Source of the DNA: Sphaerisporangium rubeum
Lineage (GTDB): Bacteria; Actinomycetota; Actinomycetes; Streptosporangiales; Streptosporangiaceae
Direction of reading: 5' to 3'
Assembly (NCBI RefSeq): GCF_014207705.1
Contig: NZ_JACHIU010000001.1
Coordinates: forward strand, 5,324,501-5,388,500
DNA length: 64,000 nucleotides
Shown in pieces: positions 37,801 to 46,722 of the stretch (positions within the stretch are counted from its first letter, which is position 1; every line of letters starts with the position of its first letter). Made by a program: the position numbers and the translations under genes. Below the pieces are notes generated by a model, which was not told the origin of the DNA, made no database searches, and worked only from the letters and a program-made list of their open reading frames with translations.

Positions 37801-38945
37801 GTGACCACCGTATGGGCCGCGATGTGGTCCTCGTCAAGATCGTCACCGAGGCCCGGTCTGTCCGGCATCACGACGTTCCCCGTCGCGTCGAGGGGGTCGA
37901 CGACGGACCGCAGGTGCGGCGGCGGGGAGTCGTAGTCGGAGTGGGGGTGCAGCAGGCCCCGCTCGTACCACTCGCCGCACAGCGTGGCCCCGATCACGGC
38001 GAGCGCGCCTGAGCCGTTGCCGTGGATCTCGCAGCCCATGCCGAACGACTCGGCCGTGTGCACCGCCTTCACCGCGGGGATGATGCCGCCGGACCCGACG
38101 ACCCCGACCCGCAGGATGTCGCACGCCTCGGCGGCGATCCACTCGGCCCGCGCCATGTGCTTGCCCCACGAGGTCTCCGGGCCGAGCACCGGCGTCGCGA
38201 TCTGGTCGGCCAGCCACTTGTACGACCGCACCGACGCCTCCTCCATCGGCTCCTCCAGCCAGGCGAAGCCGAGCTCGTCCAGCGCGCGGCCGAGACGCAG
38301 CGCCTCGGTGCGGCTGTACCAGTGGTTGGCGTCGAGCATCAGCGCGACGTCCGGGCCGACCGCGTCGCGTACGGCGGCGCACGCCTCGATGTCGAGCGCG
38401 ACGCCGTGCGGCATCGGCGGCATCCAGGTGTGCAGCTTGATGCCGCGGTAGCCCCGCGCGACGAGGTCCTTGCAGAAATCGGCGTAGTCGGCCGGGGTGG
38501 CGAGACCGCCGGGGATGTCGTCGCCGCACATGGTGCTGGCGTACGCGGGGACCGAGGAGCGTGCACCGCCGAGCAGCCGCCACACCGGCAGGCCCGTCCG
38601 GTGGCCGAGAAGGTCCCACAGGGCCTGGTCGACGGTGCTGAGCAGGCGGTCGGTGAGGTGGCCGTGCGCGCCGCGCTGCCGGCGGGCCAGGTCGTGCCAC
38701 AGGCGCTCACGGTCCACGGCGTCCCGGCCGAGCAGCACCGGACGCACGTGCGCGTCGATCATGCTCTGGCGCAGCGTCTCCGGCGTGCTCAGGCACCGTC
38801 CGGTCGCGCCGTCGCTGTCGGTGATCTCCAGCAGGGCCTCGCGCACCTCACGTGGCGGCCCCGGGTGCCGGTGTCCGTGCCCGTCCACCACGGACCGCGT
38901 GACGGTGGTGAACACCGTGACGGTGACGCGTTCGATGACGGCCAT
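37794..38945 (-). CDS. Enolase-superfamily enzyme (mandelate racemase type), probable galactarolactone cycloisomerase or aldarate dehydratase
   Basis: A 383-residue MR/MLE enzyme. N-terminal capping domain (about 1-125), then a barrel with Lys170-x-His172 at strand 2, metal ligands Asp205 (LDANHWY), Glu231 (WLEEP) and Glu257 (GPETSWG), and His308 (EIHGNGSG). All catalytic positions are filled. By position between the ABC genes and udh it should process galactarolactone to 3-deoxy-2-keto-hexarate (Gci-like), or dehydrate galactarate; the choice cannot be made from sequence. ATG at 38945 with GGGAG upstream; the longer frame starts in unconserved sequence. Confidence 0.85.
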   Translation of the reverse strand: MAVIERVTVTVFTTVTRSVVDGHGHRHPGPPREVREALLEITDSDGATGRCLSTPETLRQSMIDAHVRPVLLGRDAVDRERLWHDLARRQRGAHGHLTDRLLSTVDQALWDLLGHRTGLPVWRLLGGARSSVPAYASTMCGDDIPGGLATPADYADFCKDLVARGYRGIKLHTWMPPMPHGVALDIEACAAVRDAVGPDVALMLDANHWYSRTEALRLGRALDELGFAWLEEPMEEASVRSYKWLADQIATPVLGPETSWGKHMARAEWIAAEACDILRVGVVGSGGIIPAVKAVHTAESFGMGCEIHGNGSGALAVIGATLCGEWYERGLLHPHSDYDSPPPHLRSVVDPLDATGNVVMPDRPGLGDDLDEDHIAAHTVVTW

Positions 38946-39024
38946 CTCGCTCCCTTCGGTGCGGGGGTCCGGTCGCGGCGGGCCGGCGTCCACGGTCAGG
39001 TGGCGGACGCCGGCCCGCGCCGGA

Positions 39025-40341
39025 TCAGTTGGGGTTGGCCTTCTTCCACTCCGCCTGCGCCTCGGTGAGCTTGCCGGCCAAGGTGTCCAGGAACTCCTGC
39101 GGCGTCATCTGCTTGAGCAGCACCTTCTGGAACAGCGGCTCGGTGTCGGCCTTGGTGATCGAGGAGAACTGCGGCAGGTGGTACGGCGGCGCGACGACCA
39201 CGGTGCCGGGGTCGGCGAGCACGTCCGCCGCGTTCTTCAGGTACGGCCGCTCCCCCAGCCAGGAGTCACCCTGCGCCTCGGTGTTGGCCGGGATCTGACC
39301 GGTCTGCTGGTTCCAGTAGCTGTTGCTCTCCTTGGAGACCAGGAACTCCACGAACTTCCACGCGGCCTCCTTGTGCTCGCTGTTCTTGAACACCGCGAAG
39401 CCGTCCACGGGGTTGGCCACGACGGTGCGCTTGCCGGACGCGCCGACCGGCAGCGGGAACGCGTCCACCTTGTCCGCGCCGAACGCCTTGACGTGGTCGT
39501 TGTAGGAGCCGAGGTTGTGGTGCATCATCGCGACCTTGCCGCTGGTGAACTGCGCCACCATCTTGGGGAAGTCGTTGGTGACGTCCGCTTCGGGGGTGTC
39601 CTTCTTGAACAGCTCGGCGATCTTGGTGACCAGTTCGACGTTCTTGGGATCGTTCACCGTGCTCTTGCCTGAGGCGTCGAAGAACTGGGGGACGCCGGAG
39701 TAGGCGTACGCCTCGGCGAGCAACTGGAAGATCGACCCGGCGCCGCCGCGGATGGTCCAGCCGTACTGGTCGGGGGCCTTGGTGAGTTTCGGCACGGCGG
39801 CGAAGAACTCGTCCCACGTCTTCGGCGCCTCGACGCCGGCGGCGGACAGCTTGTCCTTCTGGTACCACACGACGTCCAGGTTGGAGGTGGCCGGCACCAT
39901 GTACGTCTTGCCGTCGGCGGCGGTGTTCTTCACCGAGGTCAGCATGCTGCCGAGCAGCTTGCCTGACATGCCGCTGGACGACAGCCATCCGTCGGCGGGT
40001 TCGAGTGCCTGCTGGCCGACCAGGCCGGCGAGGTAGCTGGTGGTGACGCCGCCGACGTCAGGCGTGTCGCCGCCGGCGACGGCGGTGTCGTACTTCTGCT
40101 GCACCGAGGCGATCGGGATGCCGACGTACTCGACCTTGATGGTCGGGTTGGCCTTCTCGAACCGCTTGATGAGCTCGGTGTAGATCGGTGTGCGCACACC
40201 GCCGTTGTTGTCCCAGAAGGTGATGGTGGTGGGGGCCGCGCTCGTGCCGGGTTCCCCCGAGCCGGATCCGCAGGCGGTGGCGGCCACGGACAGCGTGAGG
40301 ACGGCGACGGCGGCCGTCGTGGCCTTGGCGATGCTTCTCAT
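39025..40341 (-). CDS. Sugar ABC transporter substrate-binding lipoprotein (uronate cluster)
   Basis: A 438-residue family-1 solute-binding lipoprotein: basic n-region, hydrophobic core, lipobox VAATAC with Cys24, then a Gly/Ser linker and the binding fold (ITFWDNNGGVRTPIY, WDEFFAAVPKL, FVEFLVSKESNSYWN). Expected ligand: galacturonate or short oligogalacturonides released by the secreted pectate lyase. Third gene of the operon, 27 nt after permease 2, in the unusual order permease-permease-binding protein. ATG start with a GGAGGACACC ribosome site. Confidence 0.92.
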   Translation of the reverse strand: MRSIAKATTAAVAVLTLSVAATACGSGSGEPGTSAAPTTITFWDNNGGVRTPIYTELIKRFEKANPTIKVEYVGIPIASVQQKYDTAVAGGDTPDVGGVTTSYLAGLVGQQALEPADGWLSSSGMSGKLLGSMLTSVKNTAADGKTYMVPATSNLDVVWYQKDKLSAAGVEAPKTWDEFFAAVPKLTKAPDQYGWTIRGGAGSIFQLLAEAYAYSGVPQFFDASGKSTVNDPKNVELVTKIAELFKKDTPEADVTNDFPKMVAQFTSGKVAMMHHNLGSYNDHVKAFGADKVDAFPLPVGASGKRTVVANPVDGFAVFKNSEHKEAAWKFVEFLVSKESNSYWNQQTGQIPANTEAQGDSWLGERPYLKNAADVLADPGTVVVAPPYHLPQFSSITKADTEPLFQKVLLKQMTPQEFLDTLAGKLTEAQAEWKKANPN

Positions 40342-40368
40342 GGATCGGTGTCCTCCAGTCGGGGGGTG

Positions 40369-41259
40369 CTACCCCTTCACGGCACCGGCGCTGATGCCGT
40401 GCACCAGGTAGCGCTGAATCACTGCGAACACGCACACGACAGGCAGCGCGGCGACCACGCCACCCGCCGCCAGGGCCCCGAAGTCGGCGCTGTACTCCCC
40501 GATCGTGTAGCTCAGGCCGACGGGGATCGTGAAGTTGGCCTGCCGGCTGATGAACATCAGCGCGAACAGGAAGTTGTTCCAGGTGTGGATGAACGCGAAC
40601 GACCCCACCGCGATCAGCCCCGGCCGCAGCTGCGGCAGCACGACCGCGAAGAACGCGCGCGGCCGTGAGCAGCCGTCCACCATCGCGGCCTCCTCCACCT
40701 GGAAGGGGACGGCGGTGACGAAGCCGCTCATGAGGATGATGGACAGCGGCAGGTTGAACACCGTGTCCGCGACGACGAGGCTCCACAGCGAGTTGATGAG
40801 CCCGAGCTCACGGAAGATCGAGAACAGCGGGATCAGCATCATGGCGCCGGGGATGAACTGCGTGCACAGCAGCACGACCATGAACAGCCCGCGGCCCCGG
40901 AACCGGAACCGCGCGAGCGCGTACCCACCCATCAGCGCGATCACGGTGGTGAAGAACAGCGACAGCACGCCGACGATCACGCTGTTCTTGAAGAACACCG
41001 CGTAGCCGATGTCATTCCAGACCGTGGCGAAGTGGTCGAACGTGATCGGCCACGGCACCGGGGAGGTGGACCCGGCGGGCCGCAGCGCGAAGACGATCAT
41101 CCAGTAGAAGGGGATCAGGGTGAACGCCAGGTAGAGCCCGAGCGGCACGTACAGCCGCAGCACCCGGCCGGGGTCGCGCACGTGCCGCGCCGGCGCGCCT
41201 CCCGGCGGGGTGTCCGGCGGCGCCTGCGCCGCCTGCCGGGGGATCACCTCGGTCGCCAT
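40369..41259 (-). CDS. Sugar ABC transporter permease (MalG type, uronate cluster)
   Basis: A 296-residue permease with six membrane segments (first at about 35-55, LGLYLAFTLIPFYWMIVFALRP), the EAA loop FQVEEAAMVDGCSRPRAFF (about 190-208) and a G-A-V-K-G tail. The ATG at 41259 has GAGGGG 7 nt upstream. An ATG at 41274 overlapping the previous stop is also possible and would couple the two genes. Works with the permease at 41271-42158 and the lipoprotein at 39025. No ATPase gene in the cluster. Confidence 0.92.
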   Translation of the reverse strand: MATEVIPRQAAQAPPDTPPGGAPARHVRDPGRVLRLYVPLGLYLAFTLIPFYWMIVFALRPAGSTSPVPWPITFDHFATVWNDIGYAVFFKNSVIVGVLSLFFTTVIALMGGYALARFRFRGRGLFMVVLLCTQFIPGAMMLIPLFSIFRELGLINSLWSLVVADTVFNLPLSIILMSGFVTAVPFQVEEAAMVDGCSRPRAFFAVVLPQLRPGLIAVGSFAFIHTWNNFLFALMFISRQANFTIPVGLSYTIGEYSADFGALAAGGVVAALPVVCVFAVIQRYLVHGISAGAVKG

Positions 41260-41270
41260 GGAACCGCCCC

Positions 41271-42158
<888 letters not shown>

Positions 42159-42190
42159 CTCGCGCTCCGATCGATAGGCACACACATTCC

Positions 42191-42203
42191 TGAACGACGT
42201 TCA
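42191..42203 (-). promoter_or_regulatory. Perfect inverted repeat upstream of the uronate ABC operon
   Basis: TGAAC-GAC-GTTCA, a perfect 5+3+5 palindrome, 32 nt upstream of the first permease start (GTG 42158). It differs from the TTC...ATGAR motif, so it may serve a second regulator such as IclR 2. Confidence 0.5.
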
Positions 42204-42311
42204 CGCATGTGGACGCGCCGTCAACGTAGGAACGCCGGACGGCGGCTGTCAAGCCTCCGACAGGTAACCGGAACATTTCCAATGGCGCTCGACAGGGTTT
42301 CCGCCGCTCTC

Positions 42312-42362
42312 TTGACCCGGAGGGCTTGGCCGTCTTACGTTCCTCGTGTTCATATACATGAA
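42312..42362 (+). promoter_or_regulatory. kdgD promoter with overlapping operator-like palindrome
   Basis: TTGACC (42312-42317), a 17-bp spacer and TTACGT form a plausible promoter. TTCAT-ATAC-ATGAA (42349-42362), a clean 5-bp-arm palindrome, follows at the expected transcription start. It is the most symmetric of the three related motifs of the uronate cluster. A repressor here would block kdgD transcription. Confidence 0.55.
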
Positions 42363-42397
42363 TCATGTTCTCGCATATGGACATCGGAAAGGACCGC

Positions 42398-43318
42398 ATG
42401 ACAGTGCTGGCGGACAAGGCAGGCGGGCCGCTCTTCTTCCCCGTCACTCCCTGCGACCCGCGTGAGCGGCTCAACCTGGACGCCTTCCGCGCGCACGTCC
42501 GCGAGGGGGTCGCCGCGGGATGCGCCGGCGTGTTCGCCTGCTGCGGGACCGGCGAGTTCCCGGCCCTCGGCCTGGACGACTACGCCGCCTGTGTCGAGGC
42601 CGCCGTCGAGGAGACGGCCGGCCGGGTGCCGGTGATCGCCGGCACCGGGTACGGCACCTCGCTGGCCCTGACGTTCGCCGCCGCCGCCGAGAAGGCCGGC
42701 GCCGACGGGCTGCTCGCGCTGCCGCCGTACCTCGTGCACGCCGACCAGGAGGGCCTGCGGCGGCACTACGAGAACCTCGCCGACGGCACCGCGCTGCCGG
42801 TGATCCTCTACCAGCGCGACAACGCCGTGTTCGAGCCGGACACCGTGGTCGCGCTCGCGCGGCACCCCGGCGTCGTCGGCCTCAAGGACGGCCACGGCGA
42901 CCTGGACCTGATGCAGCGCATCATCAGCGCCGTGCGCTCACAGGACGGCGAGCTGCTGTACTTCAACGGCCTGCCGACCGCCGAGATGTCCGCGCTCGCC
43001 TACCGCGGGCTCGGCGTCACGCTCTACTCCTCGGCGGTGTTCTGCTTCCTGCCGGCCGTCGCGGTCCGGTTCCACCGCGCGCTCGTCGACGGCGACGACG
43101 CCACTTGCGCGCGGCTCATCGACGGGTTCTACCGGCCGTTCGTCGAGCTGCGCCGCCAAGGCAGCGGGTACGCCGTGTCCCTGGTCAAGGCCGGCGCGCG
43201 GCTGCGCGGCCTGGACGCGGGCCCGGTGCGCGCGCCGCTGTGCGAACCGGCCCCCGAGCACGTCAAACGACTCGGCGAGCTGATCGAGCGAGGGCTCGCG
43301 CTCGTCGAGGAGCCCTGA
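42398..43318 (+). CDS. kdgD: 5-dehydro-4-deoxyglucarate dehydratase (DHDPS superfamily)
   Basis: Class I Schiff-base enzyme converting 5-keto-4-deoxy-D-glucarate to alpha-ketoglutarate semialdehyde, CO2 and water. About 306 residues, the family length. Substrate loop CCGTGEFPAL (about 49-58), tyrosine in LPVILYQRDN, Schiff-base lysine in VVGLKDGHGDLD. GLKDG-x-GD is the KdgD form, versus VKDAKGD of the dapA product at 50594-51508. The ATG at 42398 gives family length and has an AAAGGA site; ATGs at 42365 and 42377 are also in frame, the first inside the operator region. Uses the product of the enolase-superfamily enzyme. Confidence 0.88.
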   Translation: MTVLADKAGGPLFFPVTPCDPRERLNLDAFRAHVREGVAAGCAGVFACCGTGEFPALGLDDYAACVEAAVEETAGRVPVIAGTGYGTSLALTFAAAAEKAGADGLLALPPYLVHADQEGLRRHYENLADGTALPVILYQRDNAVFEPDTVVALARHPGVVGLKDGHGDLDLMQRIISAVRSQDGELLYFNGLPTAEMSALAYRGLGVTLYSSAVFCFLPAVAVRFHRALVDGDDATCARLIDGFYRPFVELRRQGSGYAVSLVKAGARLRGLDAGPVRAPLCEPAPEHVKRLGELIERGLALVEEP

Positions 43319-43385
43319 CCCGCACCCCACGTCTCCCCGCCTGCCTGAGGCGGGACCTCCGCCTGACCCAGGAGGTACATCCCCC

Positions 43386-44702
43386 ATGAGAACACCTTCA
43401 CGCCGGGCCGCCGTCGCAGCGGCGGCCCTGTGCGCGGCCACCGCGCTCGCCGTACCGGCGGGGCCCGCGTCCGCGCACGGCGTCCCCCTCGGCCGGCAGA
43501 CCCTGCCGGCCGGCGACGGGTGGGGGTCGTCCGGCGCCGGCACCACCGGTGGCGCCGCCGCCGACGCGGCACACGTGTACACCGTCACCACGCGGGCCGC
43601 GCTGGTCGCCGCGCTGAACCGCGCCGACCCCACCCCGAAGATCATCTATGTGAGAGGCGTCATCGACGCCGCCACCGGTGACGACGGCCGCAGGCTCACC
43701 TGCGACGACCACGCCACCGGCGGCTACACACTCGACGGCTACCTCGCCGCGTACGACCCGGCGGTGTGGGGCCGCGACACCGAGCCGGCCGGGCCGATGG
43801 AGGACGCGCGCGCCGCCTCGGCGGCGCGGCAGACCGCGTGGATCAAACCCAAGGTGGGATCCAACACCACCATCGTCGGGGTCGGCCACGCGGTGCTGAA
43901 GGGTTTCAACCTGCACATCGACAAGGCCGACAACGTCATCATCCGCAACATCCACTTCCAGGACGCCTACGACTGCTTCCCGCAGTGGGACCCCACCGAC
44001 GGCGCGGACGGCAACTGGAACTCGTTGTACGACAACGTCTCGGTCACCGGGTCCACGCACGTGTGGGCCGACCACAACACCTTCGACGACGGTGACAACC
44101 CCGACTCGGCCCAGCCGCTGTACTTCGGCCGGCCCTACCAGGTGCACGACGGCCAGCTCGACATCACCAGCGGCTCCGACCTCGCGACGGTGTCGTGGAA
44201 CCGGTTCGCCGGCCACGACAAGACGATGCTGATCGGCTCCACCAACAACCCGGCCACCGACCTCGGCAAGCTCAACGTCACCGTGCACCACAATGTGTTC
44301 GACACCATCCTGCAGCGCGCGCCACGGGTACGGTTCGGCCAGGTGCACGTCTACAACAACCACTACGAGGTGCCGGACGGCGCCGGGTACGTCTACAGCT
44401 TCGGCGCCGGCGTGCAGTCCAAGATCTACGCGCAGGACAACTTCTTCCGGCTCGGGGCCGCCGTGCCGCTCGGCGAGATCATCTACAACTGGGGCGGCAC
44501 CGCACTGCACGCCGAACGCAGCCTGGTCGCGCAGGGCCACCGCGTGCGTACCGTGGATCTGCTGGCCGAGCACAACGCGACCCACGACCCCGACCTGTCC
44601 CCCGACGTGGGCTGGACCCCCACGCTGCACACCCGGATCGACCCCGCTGTCGTGGTCCCGCTCACCGTGCCCCTGCTCGCGGGGGCCGGCCGGCTGCGCT
44701 GA
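43386..44702 (+). CDS. Secreted pectate lyase family protein (PL1-like)
   Basis: A 438-residue exported enzyme. Sec signal peptide of about 30 residues with cleavage after ASA, then a right-handed beta-helix typical of polysaccharide lyase family 1: NTTIVGVG, NVIIRNIHFQDAYD, THVWADHNTFDDG (calcium-site aspartates), GHDKTMLIGSTN, and RAPRVRFGQVHVYNNHY with the R-x-P-x-x-R catalytic arginines. Cleaves polygalacturonate by beta-elimination, making the unsaturated oligomers that feed KduI-KduD-KdgK. AGGAGG about 10 nt upstream of the ATG. It follows kdgD by 67 nt and may share its transcript. No carbohydrate-binding module is fused. Confidence 0.92.
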   Translation: MRTPSRRAAVAAAALCAATALAVPAGPASAHGVPLGRQTLPAGDGWGSSGAGTTGGAAADAAHVYTVTTRAALVAALNRADPTPKIIYVRGVIDAATGDDGRRLTCDDHATGGYTLDGYLAAYDPAVWGRDTEPAGPMEDARAASAARQTAWIKPKVGSNTTIVGVGHAVLKGFNLHIDKADNVIIRNIHFQDAYDCFPQWDPTDGADGNWNSLYDNVSVTGSTHVWADHNTFDDGDNPDSAQPLYFGRPYQVHDGQLDITSGSDLATVSWNRFAGHDKTMLIGSTNNPATDLGKLNVTVHHNVFDTILQRAPRVRFGQVHVYNNHYEVPDGAGYVYSFGAGVQSKIYAQDNFFRLGAAVPLGEIIYNWGGTALHAERSLVAQGHRVRTVDLLAEHNATHDPDLSPDVGWTPTLHTRIDPAVVVPLTVPLLAGAGRLR

Positions 44703-44720
44703 CGCGGCGGGCCACCGGGC

Positions 44721-44761
44721 GGCGGCCCGGAGCCGGACGGGTCCCCCGGCTCCGGGCCGCC
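44721..44761. terminator. Strong hairpin between convergent pectate lyase and DUF402 genes
   Basis: A perfect 16-bp GC-rich stem (44721-44736 with 44746-44761) around a 9-nt loop, 18 nt after the lyase stop and 5 nt beyond the DUF402 stop. No T-run; likely a bidirectional terminator of the actinobacterial hairpin-only kind. Confidence 0.8.
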
Positions 44762-44765
44762 GGCG

Positions 44766-45320
44766 TCACATCACCTCGGCGAGCCAGCGCTCGTGCGTGC
44801 CGTCGAACGGCGGACGGCGGTCACGTACGGCGTCCATCAGCCAGGCGGATGAACGCTCGGCCTCGGCGACGACGTCCGGCGGGTAGCCGTAACGGACCCG
44901 GTGCTCGGCGAACTCGTCGGCGTCGTCGAGGAACGTCTCGCCGTCCCGCAGGCGGATCACGTCGAGGTCCAGGTCCACCATGGTCACCAGGCCGTCGCGC
45001 CAGCGCGGGACGGTCGTGATGTCGCAGTAGACCTCCAGGCGCTCCGGCGGCGCGTTGAAGTTCACGGTGAACCACGCGTCCCTCGGGAACAGCATGACGA
45101 AGGCGTGGTCCCAGACCAGGGACACCTCGGTGCCCCGGCCACCTGGAGTGTTCACCGGGCATCCGGTCCAGACGCCGTGCTCGTCCTCGCCGAGCAGCCG
45201 GCCCTGGTGGTGCCAGTGCAGCGAACCGTCGTACTTGGTGTAGCGGACCGCGACCGCCGCACCGAAGGCACCGGGGGCACCGGTGACGACGGGTGGCGGA
45301 TCGGCTCCGAGTTCGGTCAT
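44766..45320 (-). CDS. DUF402 domain-containing protein
   Basis: A 184-residue DUF402 protein. Family hallmarks are VRYTKYDGSLHWHHQGRLLGEDEHGVWTG, the barrel strands W-F-x-V-N-F (about 84-90), YCDITTVPRWRDGLVTMVDLDLDVI (about 98-122) and a DDADEFAEHRVRYGYP tail. Related proteins are nucleoside di/triphosphatases (staphylococcal Ntdp) and FomD, which hydrolyses a cytidylyl phosphonate; the acidic D-I, D-L-D, D-D positions that bind metal in those are present. Exact substrate unknown. ATG start with GAGG upstream. It stands alone, convergent with the pectate lyase. Confidence 0.85.
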   Translation of the reverse strand: MTELGADPPPVVTGAPGAFGAAVAVRYTKYDGSLHWHHQGRLLGEDEHGVWTGCPVNTPGGRGTEVSLVWDHAFVMLFPRDAWFTVNFNAPPERLEVYCDITTVPRWRDGLVTMVDLDLDVIRLRDGETFLDDADEFAEHRVRYGYPPDVVAEAERSSAWLMDAVRDRRPPFDGTHERWLAEVM

Positions 45321-45398
45321 GACGGCTCCTCACGACGGCGACAGGTCCCGGCGAGAAACCTACGCCGGATCCGGTCCCGTGCGGCGGCCACGGCACGC

Positions 45399-45555
45399 GG
45401 GACGGTCAGAGCTCCCCGTACCGGTCGACGTACTCGCCGGTCGATCTCTGCGGCTGTGGGACGGTCAGACCCCCTCGCGCCGGTCGACGTTTCCACGTGC
45501 TCGCCGGTCGATCTCCGGCTGGGGGACGGTCAGACCTCCGCGTGCCGGTCGATCC
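45399..45555. repeat. Three imperfect tandem copies of a gene's 3' end
   Basis: GGGACGGTCAGA recurs at 45399, 45458 and 45523, each followed by a C-rich spacer and CCGGTCGA. Copies are spaced 59 and 65 bp. The third copy contains the stop codon and last codons of the leftward gene at 45530-46165, so the other two look like duplications of that gene end. Confidence 0.75.
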
Positions 45556-46165
45556 CCAGCGTGGCGATGAGGTCCTCGTGGAGTTCGAACCACACCCGGT
45601 GGCAGGAGTCGACGTCGGTGCGGTCGACCCATGCGCCGTCGCCGCCTCTGGCCCGGTCGAGCGCCGCGGTGAAGCGTTCGTCGTATCCGCGAAAGCGCGT
45701 GAGCACCTTCGCGAGCCGATCCCCCAGCGGCGTGAGCGCACGGCCGACGCAGGCCAGCTCGGCGAGGACTCCGGCGTCCCAGACCGGATCGCTGTGGTCG
45801 TTGACGGCGAGCCGGTCGCCGCCGGCGGGCCGCAGCTGCCAGTCGGTGCAGGCTTTGAGAAGCATGGCGTTCAGCGGGAGGAACCGACGGTAGACGTCAC
45901 GCACCTCGTCCGCGCCGCCGGCGCCGGTGAGTTCGTCCGCGAGGCGGCGTTCGTTCTCGGCGCGACCCGCCTCGGTCAGCGACCAGCCGCCGGTGCCGGC
46001 GAAGGACGTGTGCGTGACCCAGCCCCGTGCCTCGGCGTCGCGCAGTTCCTCTTCGGTCTCGGCCGCACCGAGTCCGTACCGGCGAGCCAGCACGGGGGTG
46101 TCGGCGAACCCGGTGACGCGCACGGCGTGCAGCACCAGCAGGCCGAACGAGGAGTCCCGCGTCAT
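45530..46165 (-). CDS. Winged-helix (MarR-like) transcriptional regulator
   Basis: A 211-residue putative regulator. Residues about 5-80 form a winged helix (SSFGLLVLHAVRVTG, PVLARRYGLGAAETEEELRDAEARGWVTH, GGWSLTEAGRAENERRLADEL), a MarR/PadR-like layout. The remainder (about 85-205) is helical, with RFLPLNAMLLKACTDWQLRP and WFELHEDLIATLGIDRH, and resembles C-terminal domains found with PEP-synthase-like genes. Its start overlaps the stop of the upstream DNA-binding gene (ATGA), so the two are made together. Likely binds the tandem palindromes at 46577 and controls both directions. Confidence 0.72.
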   Translation of the reverse strand: MTRDSSFGLLVLHAVRVTGFADTPVLARRYGLGAAETEEELRDAEARGWVTHTSFAGTGGWSLTEAGRAENERRLADELTGAGGADEVRDVYRRFLPLNAMLLKACTDWQLRPAGGDRLAVNDHSDPVWDAGVLAELACVGRALTPLGDRLAKVLTRFRGYDERFTAALDRARGGDGAWVDRTDVDSCHRVWFELHEDLIATLGIDRHAEV

Positions 46166-46566
46166 GCGCCACCATCCTGTCGCGCGGCCAGGCGGTTGAA
46201 GTGCTGCTGGCACGCCTGCGGTGAGTTGAAGCCCATCGCGTGCGCCATCTGGGCCCAGGTCAGCCCCGCGCTCCTGGCCACGAACAGCAAGGCCGATTCG
46301 AGCCCGTCGGTCTCCGCGCGTGCCGCCGGCAGCAGGGTGAGCACGCTCAGGACGTCCTGCGGACCGAGGTCCGCCTGACGCCACACGGCGAACTGCACGA
46401 GATCGGACGCCGACGGCGGAACCGGCGGTGGCCGCCACGGTCGTGCCTCCAGCGCGTCCGCACCGAGGCTCATGAGACGCGCACGCGCGTCCCGCTCACG
46501 CCGGGCCTGGAGCTGGTCGGCGTGAGTGGTGTGTGTGATGTCCGGCTTGCGAGGCATGCCACTCAT
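46162..46566 (-). CDS. Small helix-turn-helix DNA-binding protein
   Basis: About 134 residues. A basic N-terminal stretch (RKPDITHTTHADQLQARRERDARARL) leads to a C-terminal helix-turn-helix of the type GLTWAQMAHAMGFNSPQACQQHF (about 102-124). No enzyme domain. It is coupled to the MarR-like gene. No ribosome site precedes the ATGs at 46566 or 46557, and the tandem CAACAAAATGTTG palindromes begin only 10 nt upstream, so the message may be leaderless. A DNA-binding role is seen from the fold; the target is inferred. Confidence 0.68.
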   Translation of the reverse strand: MSGMPRKPDITHTTHADQLQARRERDARARLMSLGADALEARPWRPPPVPPSASDLVQFAVWRQADLGPQDVLSVLTLLPAARAETDGLESALLFVARSAGLTWAQMAHAMGFNSPQACQQHFNRLAARQDGGA

Positions 46567-46576
46567 GCTGCACAAT

Positions 46577-46603
46577 CAACAAAATGTTGTCAACAAAATG
46601 TTG
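46577..46603. promoter_or_regulatory. Tandem palindromic operators CAACAAAATGTTG x2
   Basis: Two identical 13-bp sites, 46577-46589 and 46591-46603, separated by one base, each an inverted repeat CAACA-AAA-TGTTG. They lie between the regulator pair and the divergent ATP-grasp gene. The symmetry fits a dimeric winged-helix regulator; the 14-bp phasing suggests two adjacent dimers. AT-rich in a GC-rich setting, they probably overlap the -10 elements. Confidence 0.8.
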
Positions 46604-46722
46604 ATGACGTGATCGTGCTCGTACGTCGATGGCAGCTACCGCCGGGAGGCGCCGCCGGTGCTCAAACCCCTGGTCGAGGTCCCCGCGACAACCCGCGAAC
46701 AACCTGGTGGAAGGCGCAGCCA

